This document shows, piece by piece, positions 46,010 to 58,461 of a DNA stretch of 64,000 nt. The DNA is from Cryptomeria japonica (taxonomy: Eukaryota; Streptophyta; Pinopsida; Cupressales; Cupressaceae): assembly GCF_030272615.1 (NCBI RefSeq), contig NC_081410.1:252821533-252885532 (forward strand), written 5' to 3'. Below the pieces are notes generated by a model. That model saw only the letters and a program-made list of their open reading frames with translations, made no database searches and was not told the origin of the DNA. Within the stretch, counting starts at the first letter, position 1. Each line of letters starts with the position of its first letter. The position numbers and the translations under genes were made by a program.

Positions 46010-47177
46010 CTGTTGGACATAACCTTGATGGCTCTGTTAATCCCCGTCGTCTGTTCCATTCAGCTTCCTCTGGATTGATGACTGGTTTTATTTCTATAGC
46101 TTCTAATTCTTCTTTTGTAGTTCCATACCTGATTTGTCTTATCTCATTAGAGGGAGAGTTAGTAGGTGAAGAAATTGCTCATGTCCTTTCTTCCACCATC
46201 TATCATTCATAGTCCTCTTGTCATTTTAGTTCGATTTCTTCCATTTTCTTTTGCATTTTTAGGTGTAGAAGCTCTTATGCATCATCTGTGATATCACTAG
46301 ATTCTTCAGGGGTTTCTATAGTAGATGTATTTGAGAGATGGTCAGGACCCCATTCATACTCATTTGAATCAGTTTCTGAATCATCTACTTGTTGTCTGCC
46401 AGTATATATGACCGAAATGTTCAGCGGTGCAAATAATTCTCTAATTCTATATACTTCATCTCTCATATCCTCTAGGACTTCTACTTCCTATGGTATTATA
46501 GCCAATATAATTGGAACTTGATTACCATCTGTTTCCTCTCTCTGGGTGGGCAATTCTTTTTGTTCATCGTCACACTCTTCCTGAGTTTGTTGAGTATTAA
46601 TTTTTTGTGTTGTTAAAGGTAGTACCTTTTTCTTCCACTTACGTTGATGGTGGGATGTGTGCTTCTGATCTGATTGCTTTCTTGGATCATATCCCAGTCC
46701 AACTTTATCATTAGCAGACTTAGTTTGTAATTGAATAGGTTCAACAATACCTTTTTGACATTTGCCTAGAGGACTAGTACCTGTATATCCCATGCATTGA
46801 AGCATCTTATAGCCTAGACCATATTGTGTCGGGGAAATCTCACAATGTCATATTTCTTTATTTGCACTATCTTCTTTGAAAAGCAATTTGAGAACATCAT
46901 CCTCTTCTATTTCGCCTGCAAGAGAAGTAGAGGACTATATAAAGACACCATCATAAATGACTTTTGGAGTTGAAGTTTATGGCTTCATAACCTCTGATGG
47001 TTTTCCTGACTGTCTTGGTGATGAAGGAAGAGACATTAGTGAGAGTATAGGCTCTATCTTGTAGCTGTCCATGCCAACATTTGTGATTTTCGATTTCTTT
47101 TCTAAATCTTTCAGCAAAGATTCTGAACTTTTAGCTATAGAGGCTGCTCTATTATGAGAAACAAAAGCATCAACACT
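46010..47177 (-). pseudogene. G-patch-bearing linker of element 3
   Basis: The clearest part is 46805-46488: LQCMGYTGTSPLGKCQKGIV, then GLGYDPRKQ, a G-patch of the type found between protease and RT in Tat elements. G-patches usually bind RNA or helicases. The rest is acidic, low in similarity and broken by several stops (46010-46270 and 46830-47177). Confidence 0.7.
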
Positions 47178-47795
47178 CTACGTTAATGCATTGCTGGTAT
47201 AACTTGTATCAGTAGGAATAGTGACTTCAACTCCATTATAAAGAAATTTCAGGCATTGATGATACATAGATGGTACTACTTTCATTTCATGAATCCATGG
47301 CCTGCCTAGTAAGATGTTGTATGAAAGATGAAGATCTAGGACTTGAAAAATGACATCTCTTTCTACAAGTCCTACCTTGATCGATAATCGCACCAGACCC
47401 TTAGAGGTTCTTTCTTCTTCATCATAAGCCTTGGTTGTTATTTTCTTTGTTGGATCAGTAACGTTTGCAGAAAATCTCAGCTGTGTCAGTAGATTGTATG
47501 TACAAATATTAAACCCAACGCCTCCATCTATCAAAACACGTTTAACTCGGTGTTTATGGATCATGGCTTCAATTTGCAATGGTTGGTTATGTGGGTGACT
47601 CAGCGAGTTATCATCTTCTTCAGAGAAAGTGAGGTAATGAGGTGAGGTCAAGTGACCCATCATAGATTGAAACCGATCTACGTCTAAATCTTTAGTGACA
47701 CTGGTGGTAAGTAGAGCCTTGTCCAAGACCTCTCTATGTGCAGAAGAGATATTAAGCAGTTCCAAAATGGAGATTTGAGCATTGGTTCTCTTCAA
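47178..47795 (-). pseudogene. Protease of element 3
   Basis: 205 open codons. The N-terminal linker reads NAQISILELLNISSAHREVL, which is homologous to the end of the unusual element 2 ORF. The active-site block is VLIDGGVGFNICTYNLL (D-G-G in place of D-S/T-G, seen in Tat elements). The LSYNILLGRPWIHEM block is present. It ends at TAG where the next linker starts. Confidence 0.88.
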
Positions 47796-48587
47796 TTATT
47801 CGATAATACTATAACTAGGAGAAGATGATGAAGCCAGTTGTTTTGATTTGGCCATGATTGTGTTTGTTTGTCTATTTGGTAGATTTGATTTTGTTTGATC
47901 GAAAGTTGAGGAACTAGCTCCTGGGAGAGTAATCTTCCTTTGAGCGCGAGTCATGGTATTAGCAGTTTATGCTTGACTTTGGTGATCCTGGACTATAATC
48001 ACATTGCAATATTCAGGTTGAGCAGATTCAGTCATGTTGATCACATTATTGTTGTTAGTGTAGGTATAATTGACTCTAGCTCCTCCCTTGGATTTTGAGG
48101 AATCTCCTTGTTCATAAGTCGATAAGGGATCTTTAAAGGCCTTATGATCAACATTAGTCGTGTGATTTACAACAAAGATCTTTCCTGCATCAATGAGATC
48201 TTGGATTTCATGTCAGAGTTTCATGCAGTTGTTTATGTTATGTCCCTTGTTCTGATGGTAGTCACAATATTCGTTTTCTCTCCACCATTTGGGTCTAATT
48301 TCTGGGTCATATGGTCTAGAATTGTCTAGCAATGTTATCAGATTATTTGCCAATAACATTTTGAAAGCTGATTCATATGACTCATCTAGAGGAGTAAAAT
48401 CACACTTAGGCTTTGAAAGCCAAGGCTTTTCTTTAAACCATTCTCTTGTATTCTTTGTAGGATTTTCTACTGCCTTGAGTGCTTGCGTGCCACTAGCCTA
48501 GTTAAATATTGTGGATTTTGTTTTTGCTTGGACATTATCTACCACTCCATCACTAACAATGTTCCTGTTATTATCTTTGCCGTATTT
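47796..48587 (-). pseudogene. C-terminal gag with zinc knuckle, element 3
   Basis: One frame with four or more stops joins the capsid ORF to the protease. The nucleocapsid motif CDYHQNKGHNINNC lies at about 48225-48266 (C-x2-H-x4-H-x4-C, the Tat form). It is preceded by KWWRENEYC. This gives the reference for what element 2 lacks. Confidence 0.82.
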
Positions 48588-49571
48588 CTAGTATTTACTC
48601 TTTTCTTTAGAGCTAGAACCTTGCGATGTTTCTTTCCAAAGTGATATATCTCCCTTTTTTATAAGCACATCTTCCATTTTGAGGGTGTTATCTACCATTT
48701 TGTTGAATGAAGGATGTACTTGCATCTGGATACTATACTTTAATTCAGGGATTAGGTTGTTGACAAAGATATCCATTTTCTCAAGATCTGGGATAGTCCG
48801 TGAATATCTAGAGAACATCTTTCTCCATCGTTGGAGAAAAGTGAGAAAGGGTTCTCCTGTCTTTTGTTTGGTATTGCAAAGCTCTATCATAGTCACAAGA
48901 TGTCGAATTTTGTATGAGTATTGTTGTAAAAATAGTTGGATTAGTTCTTCAAACATTTTTATTCCTTTGGGTAGACTTGAGAACCATTCCATTGCTTGAC
49001 CCCCTAAACTCCTTGGGAAAAGGTGCATGAGATACGTTTGATCGTGCATGAACTCCATATAGGCGGCACAAAATTCTCTGACATGATCTTGAGGATCTGA
49101 GGTACCATCATATTTGTCAAATTTTGGGATCTCAACTCGTGAAGGAAATGGAGGCATGTAAAGGTTTTTGTCAAAAGGGAATGAGCATATTGTGTCCAGA
49201 GAATATTGATTTGGCGTTTTATCTTTGTTTTGTAGTTTTGTGACCGCAGTTTGTAATGTTTGCATTTGTTTGCTTATTTTTCCCCATGGTACCTCTTCCT
49301 CTTTAGTGATGAGGGCCTCCACATTATAACCAGTAGGGATTTTAGCGCCTTGCTTTGCTAATTCTAGGAAATAGTCTTCTTTTTCCCTAGCCATGATGAC
49401 CTTCATCATTTTTCGAAACTCTTTATCATTCTGACATCTATGTACTTCAGCTTTGGGAGATTCAGGAAGCTTAGATTTATTCGATGAGGAATCACTATTA
49501 GTGGCATGATTGCTGAAGTCATCGTGAGTGTCTCGTTTACTAGCTTCTCTTTCTTGTCTTTCCCTAGACAT
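48588..49571 (-). pseudogene. Gag capsid region of element 3
   Basis: 327 open codons from ATG 49571. The same frame is open upstream to about 49,765 with no earlier ATG, so the original start may lie further up. The retrotransposon gag block is clear: KFDKYDGTSDPQDHVREF, LGGQAMEWFSSLPKGI, FEELIQLFLQQY and MIELCNTKQKTGEPFLTFLQ. A natural-looking basic N-terminus precedes it. TAG at 48588-48590 ends it. Confidence 0.92.
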
Positions 49572-50119
49572 GGTGGGAGATAGGGGCTGACCAAAGATTG
49601 GTAGATCATAAACTGGTATTTGTGATGAGGACGGTTTATTGTAAAATGGGTTTTCTACAAAGAATAGATTGTCTTTTGATGAAAAGGGTGTTTCTTTTCT
49701 TTGTCTCTTTTGCTGCGAGAATTTCTGGTTTGAATAGGCATTTGTAACCAGCAGGATTGAGAGCTAAATGTGTTGTAGAAGTCAAGATCAAATTGTAGCT
49801 AGTAGTTTGTTTTAACGTAGTGATTGAGTGAAGTTACTAAGATCTGGTCTGGTTTCAGGAATGATCTATCCTGTGTAAGACGCTATCTAAGTTAACTTAG
49901 GTTTGATAAGATGTCGTTTGAACTAGCTTAAAGATGATCGACAAAATCATGCAATGCAACGACATAGGTACACTATCAAGGTTGTTTATGCTTAGGAGGA
50001 TGATAACCAGTTTTAGGCTCATTGTAGACTTTTTTAGACAGGTTTGACTGTTCTGGACAGGCAAAATCAGACACTTGTATGACAAAATTTCTGAGACCGT
50101 AAGATAGTATAACAGCTTC

Positions 50120-50351
50120 AGGACGACAACAGTTTTGTTTCATACGAGTTGTTGCCTAGTATTGTACGACAAATGGGTAGGTCCCGAACGACAAAAGATT
50201 TAGTGCAGTTCTGTCTCGTACGATACAGGATTTAGCTTAAATGACAGAATGTTGGGTCTTGTATGATAGAGGATTGAGCTTGGATGACAAATTAGAAGAC
50301 TCGTATGACACATGATATGGTGCAGGATGACAAATGATTAGGTTCGTACGA
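50120..50351. repeat. TCGTACGA palindrome cluster 1 in leader
   Basis: Exact TCGTACGA at 50216-50223 and 50344-50351. One-step variants (CATACGAG near 50140, TGTACGAC near 50164, TCGTATGA near 50300) lie between. The phrase 'ACGACA' often follows. Confidence 0.75.
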
Positions 50352-51561
50352 CTGTTAACAGGGCAGAGATAAAAATTCTGAGTTTTTTAATAGCTGAGTA
50401 TGACAATTGAGTATGCCCAATTTTGAGGTGGACTAATTTTTGACTGGGATAGTGTAGTTTTTGACACGGATAGAGTTTTATCACTGAGTTGTTGGTTTGT
50501 TTGATTTGTTTTCTCCAGTTTTGGTATTCCTATTTTAGTTTTAAGGGATGAAAACATAAAAAACACGCAGTATGAATAGTAACTCCAATCACAACACGCT
50601 AACCCTATGGAAGTTGGCTTAGAGAAGAAAACCTTTGCTTGCTGACTTAGGTACACACCTAATAGCTAATTAGAATATGACCGTTGAGTCTCATGCAATG
50701 GATTCTCAGTGCCATATTAGCTGACTCCAAACGCTAATGGGGGCACGATATGGCAAGTGTCTTGGGAGAGTTACTATCTCTCTTGCACAAAGATTATCAA
50801 CCTTTCGGAGGTGAACTAGGTAGCTTCCAATATTATAGTTCTTATTCAGGAATTCTGTTTGAAATTACCCCTTGAAGTCATGCAAGCATGATTGAGGCCT
50901 ATAGCTCGACAAGGTACCAAAACAAGCTATAGTCACGTAAACGTGATTGAGACCGTGAGACCCTACAAAATGCTCGATATGAGAGATCTCAAAGAGAAAA
51001 CTCAAATAATCCCATCCTCTGAGACTTTAATCACTAGAGGCCTATTTATTATAGTGAGTTGGAATGCTCAGGTCCAGCTATACTCACTCGGGTCATTCTC
51101 ATAGGCTGATTACTTTTTCCCACTATGACAGGCCTGCTAAAGGTACACAAATCTCAAAACTTAGAAAAAAGCTTCGAGGGTCTAGATTCTGATTGTCTGT
51201 AAAAGACAAGAGCATACTCTCCTAAATCTCAGTTTTTTTTGAAAACACAAAAGACAAATTTGTTCATTAACTAGATAGCAAGTTAGGTGCCTAAAAAATT
51301 AAAGAATACACGATGTTTGATTGATTTCTCTTTAGGCAACCTGCAAAAACAACGCATCAGTAGTCATCTTGTTTTTATTCTTTGACATGCGTATGTTTGA
51401 TTGATAACTTCTTTGACAAGCATCCTATAAGAAACTGGTTAGGCTGTGAAAATACCAGGCAGATAGAAGACTATTCAGGGTTAGCGTTAGTGTAAATCAA
51501 AATTTAATTAAAGAAAAACCCCAAAAAGTGAAACTTTCTTTTAATCTAACAGAAAATAGAA

Positions 51562-51784
51562 TCGTACGACAATTCTCATAGAATGAAACGACAAAAAGAT
51601 TTTATCATACGAGTCAGAAATGAGCATTAGATGATAGAAGATAAAATCAAATAACCAGAAACAGTATGTCGTATGAGTGCATCTTCCGATTCGTACGATA
51701 AATAACGTGATTTAATATTACATCGTACGATAAATGACAGGCTTCAATATAATGTCATACGATGCAGTGAAACTACTCGTACGA
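51562..51784. repeat. TCGTACGA palindrome cluster 2 in leader
   Basis: Exact copies at 51562-51569, 51691-51698, 51723-51730 and 51777-51784, with TCATACGA variants near 51605 and 51755. It lies within 320 bp of the PBS. Confidence 0.8.
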
Positions 51785-51858
51785 TATTTTGCAGAGATTG
51801 TATGGACAAAACCTGCAGGATAAAAATAATGATTTTGAGGCCAAAAAAGTAGTTTTCT

Positions 51859-51876
51859 GCCCCACGGTGGGCACCA
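51859..51876 (-). promoter_or_regulatory. Primer binding site of element 3
   Basis: In element sense TGGTGCCCACCGTGGGGC, four bases inside the LTR. This form recurs in plant Tat-type elements. The tRNA was not assigned. Confidence 0.8.
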
Positions 51877-51880
51877 AAAA

Positions 51881-52936
51881 TGTGTGTGTGAAAAGTGGAC
51901 CTGTATCTGTATTTGGAATACACAACACTTCAATTAAGTCATTACATGCATGGTTAGTAAATCAATAATCAATGAATAATAAACCATTACAAAGCAACCC
52001 ATTGCCTTCTAGTAGATGAGAGTTTAGATTGCTCTCAGATTGCTAAGCTATCCAGTGACTAGACAACACCAAAATGAAGGATTTTTAAATCTATATGAGC
52101 ATGGATTTAAGCTAGATGAATGCAAGATTAATCTAACAAGATTTAAGCAATAAATGAGATAAATAATCTAAATATGTATGCAATAACTAATATATGAATA
52201 TCTGAATGCACAAATATCAATGAACCTAGAGCAAAAACAACATAATAACAATATATTCTCCAGGAGTTTTTAATGAGAGATGAGAGCCTGAGTTTATAGA
52301 AAATTCAGAAAGAAACCAAAGGCTGAGATCAAATGATGATGAGTAGTCAAGATTTTCCAAGAGGAAGCACAATCCAAGTGAATTGATGTGATTGGATGCT
52401 TTTCTCAGTTTTAAAGGAATTTGAATTAAAATTAAGATAAAATGAGAAAAAACTGATTTATTCTCTATTTCATTCAATTTTAAGATTTAATTGTTTTAAT
52501 TGCTTTCTTTGAGATTATTTATCAATTTATAATTTGTTTTTCAAGATTATCTCCAATTGATTTCTTTTCTCAAATTTTTAATTCCTTTTTTGATTTATTT
52601 CCATTTTTGAATATTTGTGCTCATAATTTCCAATTCCTCTTTCTTGATTTGTTTCCTTTTTTGAAGATTTATGGAAAATTGATTTATTTAATTAAATATG
52701 CTAGGATATTTAATAAAATAAATAAGATAAATGTTTAAAAATGATTTACTTGGAATGATCAATTAATTAAATAAATATTTAATTAATATTGAGTGATTGA
52801 TTTTGCCATGTGACATTGATGATTTTAGAAATTAATTGTGTGCTCAAGATTGATTTAATTGCCTTTGGTTAGGACCTTGGTGACGTTGTCAAGATTAGGG
52901 GCCCATGGTTTAGATGACCATTTTTAGGGTATTACA
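51881..52936 (-). repeat. 5' LTR of element 3
   Basis: 1056 bp, same length as the partner, from TGTGTGTGTG to ATTACA. AATGG follows as the right target duplication. Confidence 0.97.
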
Positions 52937-52941
52937 AATGG

Positions 52942-55900
52942 TACCAATAGATCAAGAGAAGCTTTGTGTAAAGAAAATAATCACCACAACACAAATCTAC
53001 ATGAAAAGATCACTGTCCATGGTAACCAAGGATTCAAGAGCACAATATATATTGAGAAATAGTGACAATAACATTAAAGGGAGTGCAACATTCAAAGGGG
53101 TGTGATCATAGATACACATGAGTCCAAATAACTCAATGGATAGAGTAAATGCATCATACAAACCTCAAAATCATAAAGTATGTACAAAGGATTGTTTGAA
53201 AACAATGTCTTCATGATCATTAAAGGAAAGTAGCTATGGAAGGAGCTTTAGAAATAATGAAAATACTGTCATAATACATAGTCATAGAATGCATAGCCAT
53301 TAGTGGCAATACACATAGATTAAAGATCATTATCAAAGTGTAGTGAAAGGAAAAAGACCTCAAAGCAAGTTTGAAGACTATAAAGTGCCTATCAAAGAGA
53401 GGTATAGAATAATAATGGTCAAAGGTTATAAGCACTCAGCCTGTACAAATCAGCCAAAAGAAGAATAAAGACACAATACGGTGACTGATAAAACTTTAAA
53501 TTCACAATAAAGTCTCTGCGTCAATTTTGGAAGTAAAAAAAAAGAGATATAAGAGCCAAGATCATCCAACACAATGAATATATAGTGAAATGGAGTCACC
53601 AGATTCTTGTTATGGAGCAAATAAATCTGATATAGAGCTAAAAGCTGGTATTTGACCTGGAAGTGTAGATCTTTGTTCACTGCAACAATGGCAAAATAAT
53701 AGTGAACAAGGAGGTTCCTCCACAAACAATCATAGAGGGCACATGCCACATGGATTTGCAGACAATAGTAAAGATATTTGACAGTCAAGAGTCACCAAGA
53801 ACAGTCTCAAACACAATGACAACCAACAATAGTCAAAATTATAGTCATAACACAAAGAACTTGTAATAGACAAAAGATAAGACTGTCAAGATATGTATTA
53901 TTATTTTAGCCATATATCACCAAAGATACAAGTAAGGTGCAACCTCTTTATCTATCACAGAACAAAGAGATAGGATTCTTGACAGAGAATAACAATTGTC
54001 AAATAACCTATAGTGGCCAAAAGGAAATATCTTCATTTAATTTCAGCACTATCAATTAGCGGCACTTAGTTTGTCATAATAGCAACATGTAATCATTTCC
54101 AATAGTGCAAATATAAAAGTGTAGAATATAATATTGACCCCAGGTCAAAAATAGTTAACAGTGCATACCATGATATCAATAGTGATTTTTGCAGCAGGTG
54201 TGAGCTATTAATTTCATAGCAGCAATATAATATAAGATTACCAGAGATACACTGCATTCAAGAATGATGATAAGAGATATTTCACAATCAAAATCTCTAA
54301 CCATGGACCGTATGGTGAAGTTAAAATAGCACAGTCACTCATGACAATCATGATATAGAACAAGTGTAGAAATGAGATCTCAGTGATCAATGTGCAATGA
54401 AAACCCTAAGGCAAAAAATATCATTCAGAGAAATCACAGTCATAACAACAATATATTAGATAAGAATATTCAACATACCACACAAGGATCTGCCATACAA
54501 CAAAAATTTTTCTGATCTTTTGTGATGTCGATAACCATTTTTATGCTTTTATTATTCTCTCTTTAAAGAAATATGGCTGTTAAATGATGAAGTCCCATCT
54601 AGGGTTTCACAGGAAACTCAACATTTTAAAGTTTTCAACATCAAACCTAGATGTCTCAGTTCAAGAAAAGGATTGATATTAGTGAGAATCGAGGCATGAG
54701 ATGTTAGAAAGGTAAAATAAATCATGAAAATAACCAATCAAAGAGTCAGTCACCAAATGTGAAGTATTTGATAAGTTTGAAAAGTCATCAAGACAACCCT
54801 TCTACATGGTCGTGAACAAATGTGCCTCAAAGCTACAATGTCATGAAACCCTAAGCTAAAAGCCGCTGCTAGATTACAAGTATGAACAAGCAAAAGATAG
54901 TGAATGCCCAAATAAATGGCAACTGCTATTACAGTATTAAGCAGAAAAATGGATTTTTTTTTTCTACATACAAAAACCCTAATACGGGTATAAAAGAAAT
55001 AAAAGGTAAAAAATATTAAAGAATGGAGTGCATACTGAGCTAGAAAATTTTGAGAGCCTCAGCTAACTTCACTGCAAACCCTCATAATACAAGCATCCAT
55101 GGTAGGCAATACAGAAGTCTTCACAGAATGCAAGAATGAGAAGATGCAAATATTTTAAGGTTAGAGCTTTACAAATTTGCATGCCCTAATTCCTTGTGGA
55201 ATTATGATGGGATTTTCTTTAAATAAAATCTTCTTATTATTTGTAATATGTTCGAGTTTGGAAATTCCCAAAAGGACTTTTAAGTCCTAGTTCTTGATAG
55301 CCATGGGGGGCTTAAAACCCCTAAAATCTTATTTTAAAGTACAAAATACTTTTATTTTTATTAACTATTATATTTAATTATTAATAATGGTAAAAAAAAA
55401 AAATGAAGAGACACATATACCATTATTAATAGATAAATATAATAATTAAATAATTAATTATTTTATTTACGTAAATAATACATACGAAAAGATAAATAAA
55501 AGAATACTTTATTTATTTAAATGAAATAATTAATTATTAAATGCACTTAGGATTTTCAGCTGAGACATTTGGTTTGGTATCTTGGAGTTCTATTTTTGGA
55601 GAGGGAGTGCTTTTTCTTTTTGGAGGTATTCTTGGCATCAACAACATGCAGATATTTCAGATAACATAGTGTTTTTAGGGGGGCTATTATTAGCGGAAGT
55701 GGCAGTTCTATCTTTAGCAGGAGGTATCTTTTTCATGTAGTATTAGTGGCAAACTCATTTTTGGTAGCAAAGACTATTTTTGGCAGGGTTATGCATTAGT
55801 TTATTATACTATTCTGGGCAAATTCGCCCAAGGCTTTTTATCATGCTACTTTTTCTATTTCAGGGTTTTGGAGGAGATATTCTTCATGATATCTATATAT

Positions 55901-56593
55901 TCTTCTATTCTCTTTCTTTTTTCCCTCTGGTTCTTTCTTTTTGCTTATACATACAACAAAAAGCATTGTATCTCAACACTTATCAGTTTTCGGTCATTGT
56001 AATAGAGTTATTTTCTTTCAATTTGTAATACAGAGTTATTTCCTTATTAGTATTTATTGCTTTTCTCATTGTCAGGTGAGCGATTTGACAGAGTTATTGT
56101 GATTTTTACAATCCTTTGCTCCGTCTCGCTTTTTCTTTGTAGAAGTAGGATAATTTTATAGTGATTCAAGTTGTTGGTTGTGTTCACCTGGTTTTTCACC
56201 TTCTTGCATGTTGTGAAAAATTCACTTTTCCTACATGCAAAAGTTGGATTGCTTCGAACCTTTTCACAAATTGTTTATGAATTAGGTGGTCTAATTGATT
56301 TTTGAAGTGTTTCATTCAGTATTGCAGCTATTATAGTTTTAGTGTAGTAGTTTAAAACTCCATAATTTTGGTGTATCACCTCCATTAGGATAGGTTTTTT
56401 TCATCACATGCAAGCCTTTTTACCTTTTTCTCATAAGAAGTTAATTGTAGGAGATCCATCAAAATAGGAAGCCGACCTAGTCTCCAGAGGTCTACTTTTA
56501 GTGTATGCAACCCACAAGCCTAAAAGTATTCACATGTTTCACAGTATTACTGAGTTCCATACCTAGCCATCATGGGCACAATCCTGTGTGACA
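52942..56593 (+). other. Non-coding region, probably LTR of a further Gypsy element
   Basis: The first part repeats the TAGTCATA-rich texture seen left of element 3. An AT-rich stretch (55330-55540) is followed by GC-richer text, and it ends GTGTGACA eight bases before a PBS-like site at 56602. This fits the U3 and U5 of a long + strand 5' LTR split by element 3. Its left end is not located. The ORF at 55780-56028 has no recognisable features. Confidence 0.4.
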
Positions 56594-56601
56594 ATAGTTT
56601 T

Positions 56602-56619
56602 TGGTACGCCCAATGGGAC
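56602..56619 (+). promoter_or_regulatory. Possible Gypsy primer binding site
   Basis: TGGTACGCCCAATGGGAC has the TGG start and CGCCC...TGGGAC layout seen in plant Tat-type PBSs. If right, an element starts here and is cut by Copia-2 at 56830. Confidence 0.45.
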
Positions 56620-56829
56620 TCGTTTGAGATATTACAGCTCCGAAAAGCTCCATTTTGCTATTGTTTTGGTATTGAAAGTAGTATTACAACCTTTTGAGGC
56701 TATTTTTCTAAGTACTTGGCGACTCTATTTTTCTAGTTTTATGTGCATAACATGTCTTAATAACATACAAAAAAGTATCAAACCAAATAGAGCAAGGATC
56801 TGGTTGAGCATACTGAGCTACCACCATCA
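56620..56829 (+). other. Remnant of internal region cut by Copia-2
   Basis: 210 bp with no coding signal between the PBS-like site and the Copia-2 LTR. The matching right part would lie beyond the window. Confidence 0.4.
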
Positions 56830-58385
56830 TGTTGGCATTGTATTTTCATTGATGTCAATTGGTAAGTATATCAACCAGTATGCAAGATGTTGTTACCAAC
56901 ATTGGAGATTGTTGGTATGTTGATGTCAACTGGTAAGCAAGCAAACCCGGTAAGTAAGTGTGGTCCGATATAACATGTTCTAATTGGCAGAACAGAAAAG
57001 TTCATGATATGAAGGTTAACCGGTTAGTGTATACTATTAGCATGTTTAGTCGGTCACTAAGTTTGAACCGACACAATCAAGTAAGCTGGATACTGATAGA
57101 GATGTCATGTGGACTCCAGGTGGCAAACATGGAGTGGTAGGTGAATGGTGCGTTGACGAGATAGTTGCCGACTAGGTCGGTATTAAATGTCGACTGCAAA
57201 AAACACAGATCGGTTGTAGAGGACTGTGGCTCAAAGTAGATCGAAGGGCAGAGATTTTATTCTTTAACATTGTGATCGAAGCAGGATATTTGATCGTCTT
57301 ACTGAACTAGAGAAGGAAACTACTAGATCATTTATTGTGATCGACAAAATCAAGACTGATGAACAGAGTCCAGTTTGTGAAATATAGTAAATGTTTATAT
57401 GAAGAATAAAAAGAGGACAAATATGTTTGCTGAACTCTTGTAGGTTGTTGATTCAAGAAGATGAGATCCAATTTGATATGGATCTAAGTTGGTGAAGAAA
57501 ACCCTAAGTGTGTGAAGTCTGAGTTTTCATTTTTGTGGGAAAGCATGTATATAAATATGCAGATAAAAAACTTAAGCATGTTGATAGAAGATGCTGGATA
57601 AGAGATTTATGATAAAGTGTATCTCTGTGAGGCAAGAATTGATCAGTTTGAGTGTGATAGAAAAATATTGAAGTGACTGAGTGTTGGAGAAGAACCGATA
57701 AGATAGGTGTTACTGGCAAGGGTTAAGGTAACCGGTAAACTGTTATAGAGTATGACGGTCTGTTAAATTGACAGTGTCTGAACCTATAAGATTGCAATAG
57801 AGAGTGAAGGAGAGCATAGTGAGTTTTAGAGAAGATCCGACAAGGCACAAACTGATTTGTTGAGGATTCAGATAGTAAGAACAGAGGACCGATAGAGAAG
57901 AGAAGTAGTGTGATAGAAAAGAGTTTAATCGACAGAGAGAATTGTTTCCAGGTGTTACAAAACTCATTTGTAACTAGGTGTTTATCATTATACTAATTTT
58001 ATATCTCATTGTATTTCACTGAGTGGGTGCTTGGTGCAGGCGTTGGTGCTCCTTGAGTTGCTGCTCATAATAGAATAGGGGTTGGTTCTCCTTTGGGTAG
58101 GTGCCCATAAATTGTTAGCGGTTGGTGCTCCTTGGGTTGGTTCCCTAAACATTGTAAAACTATTATTTCATTGTGAGGCTGGATTGGAGCAGTAGATCTC
58201 CAACAACACTTCTCACTGAGGTTTTTCTGACATTGGGTTTTCCTCGTATATCCGATGTTATGTGATGTGCTCTTGTGTTTGGTTGCTTGTTAGTGCTTTT
58301 GTTATCCTACTGGTTGCACACATTGTTTAAAATTATTTATAATCACTGATTCATCCTCTCTTTTAGTGATATCTTGTGTTCTACA
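56830..58385 (+). repeat. 5' LTR of Copia-2
   Basis: 1556 bp from TGTTGGCATTG to GTTCTACA. An 80-bp offset partial duplication of the LTR start is at 56910. Near the end three GTTGGTGCTCCTTG-like phrases lie at about 58042, 58084 and 58123. CCGGT-type motifs are scattered as in Copia-1. Confidence 0.93.
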
Positions 58386-58387
58386 AT

Positions 58388-58399
58388 TGGTATTAGAGC
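58388..58399 (+). promoter_or_regulatory. Primer binding site of Copia-2 (tRNA-iMet)
   Basis: TGGTATTAGAGC lies two bases after the LTR end. It differs from the initiator-Met complement by one C-to-T change. Confidence 0.88.
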
Positions 58400-58461
58400 C
58401 TTAGGTTTCCGATTGGTCAAAACCTTTCTCTAGCTTGGGTAGATTTTGGTTGAAGAACACA

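Larger units (their letters stand above)
49572..51858 (-). other. Long leader of element 3
   Basis: About 2.1 kb between PBS and gag without coding domains. It holds two clusters of the palindrome TCGTACGA (50120-50351 and 51562-51784). A pair of AGTCATGCAAGCATGATTGAG / AGTCACGTAAACGTGATTGAG-like phrases lies near 50877 and 50931. Long leaders are known in Tat/Ogre elements and often hold extra ORFs; I see none here. Confidence 0.65.
38247..52936 (-). mobile_element. Tat-type Ty3/Gypsy element 3, complete length, perfect AATGG duplication
   Basis: 14,690 bp with two 1056-bp LTRs (38247-39302 and 51881-52936) of identical length. I count about 28 mismatches and no gaps between them by eye. 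AATGG flanks at 38242-38246 and 52937-52941. PBS at 51859-51876, PPT at 39303-39316. Coding order on the - strand is gag, CxHxHxC knuckle, protease, G-patch, RT, two RNases H and integrase ending at 41916. There is a long leader (49.6-51.9 kb) and a long 3' untranslated region (39.3-41.9 kb). All domains carry stops. Confidence 0.97.

Noticed and set aside
49406-49609. 67-residue minus-strand ORF at the gag start
   Set aside because: It overlaps the capsid ORF in another frame. The gag frame itself is open upstream to about 49,765.
55780-56028. 82-residue hydrophobic ORF
   Set aside because: Leu/Phe/Ser content follows T-rich DNA. It lies in a probable LTR and has no family match by eye.
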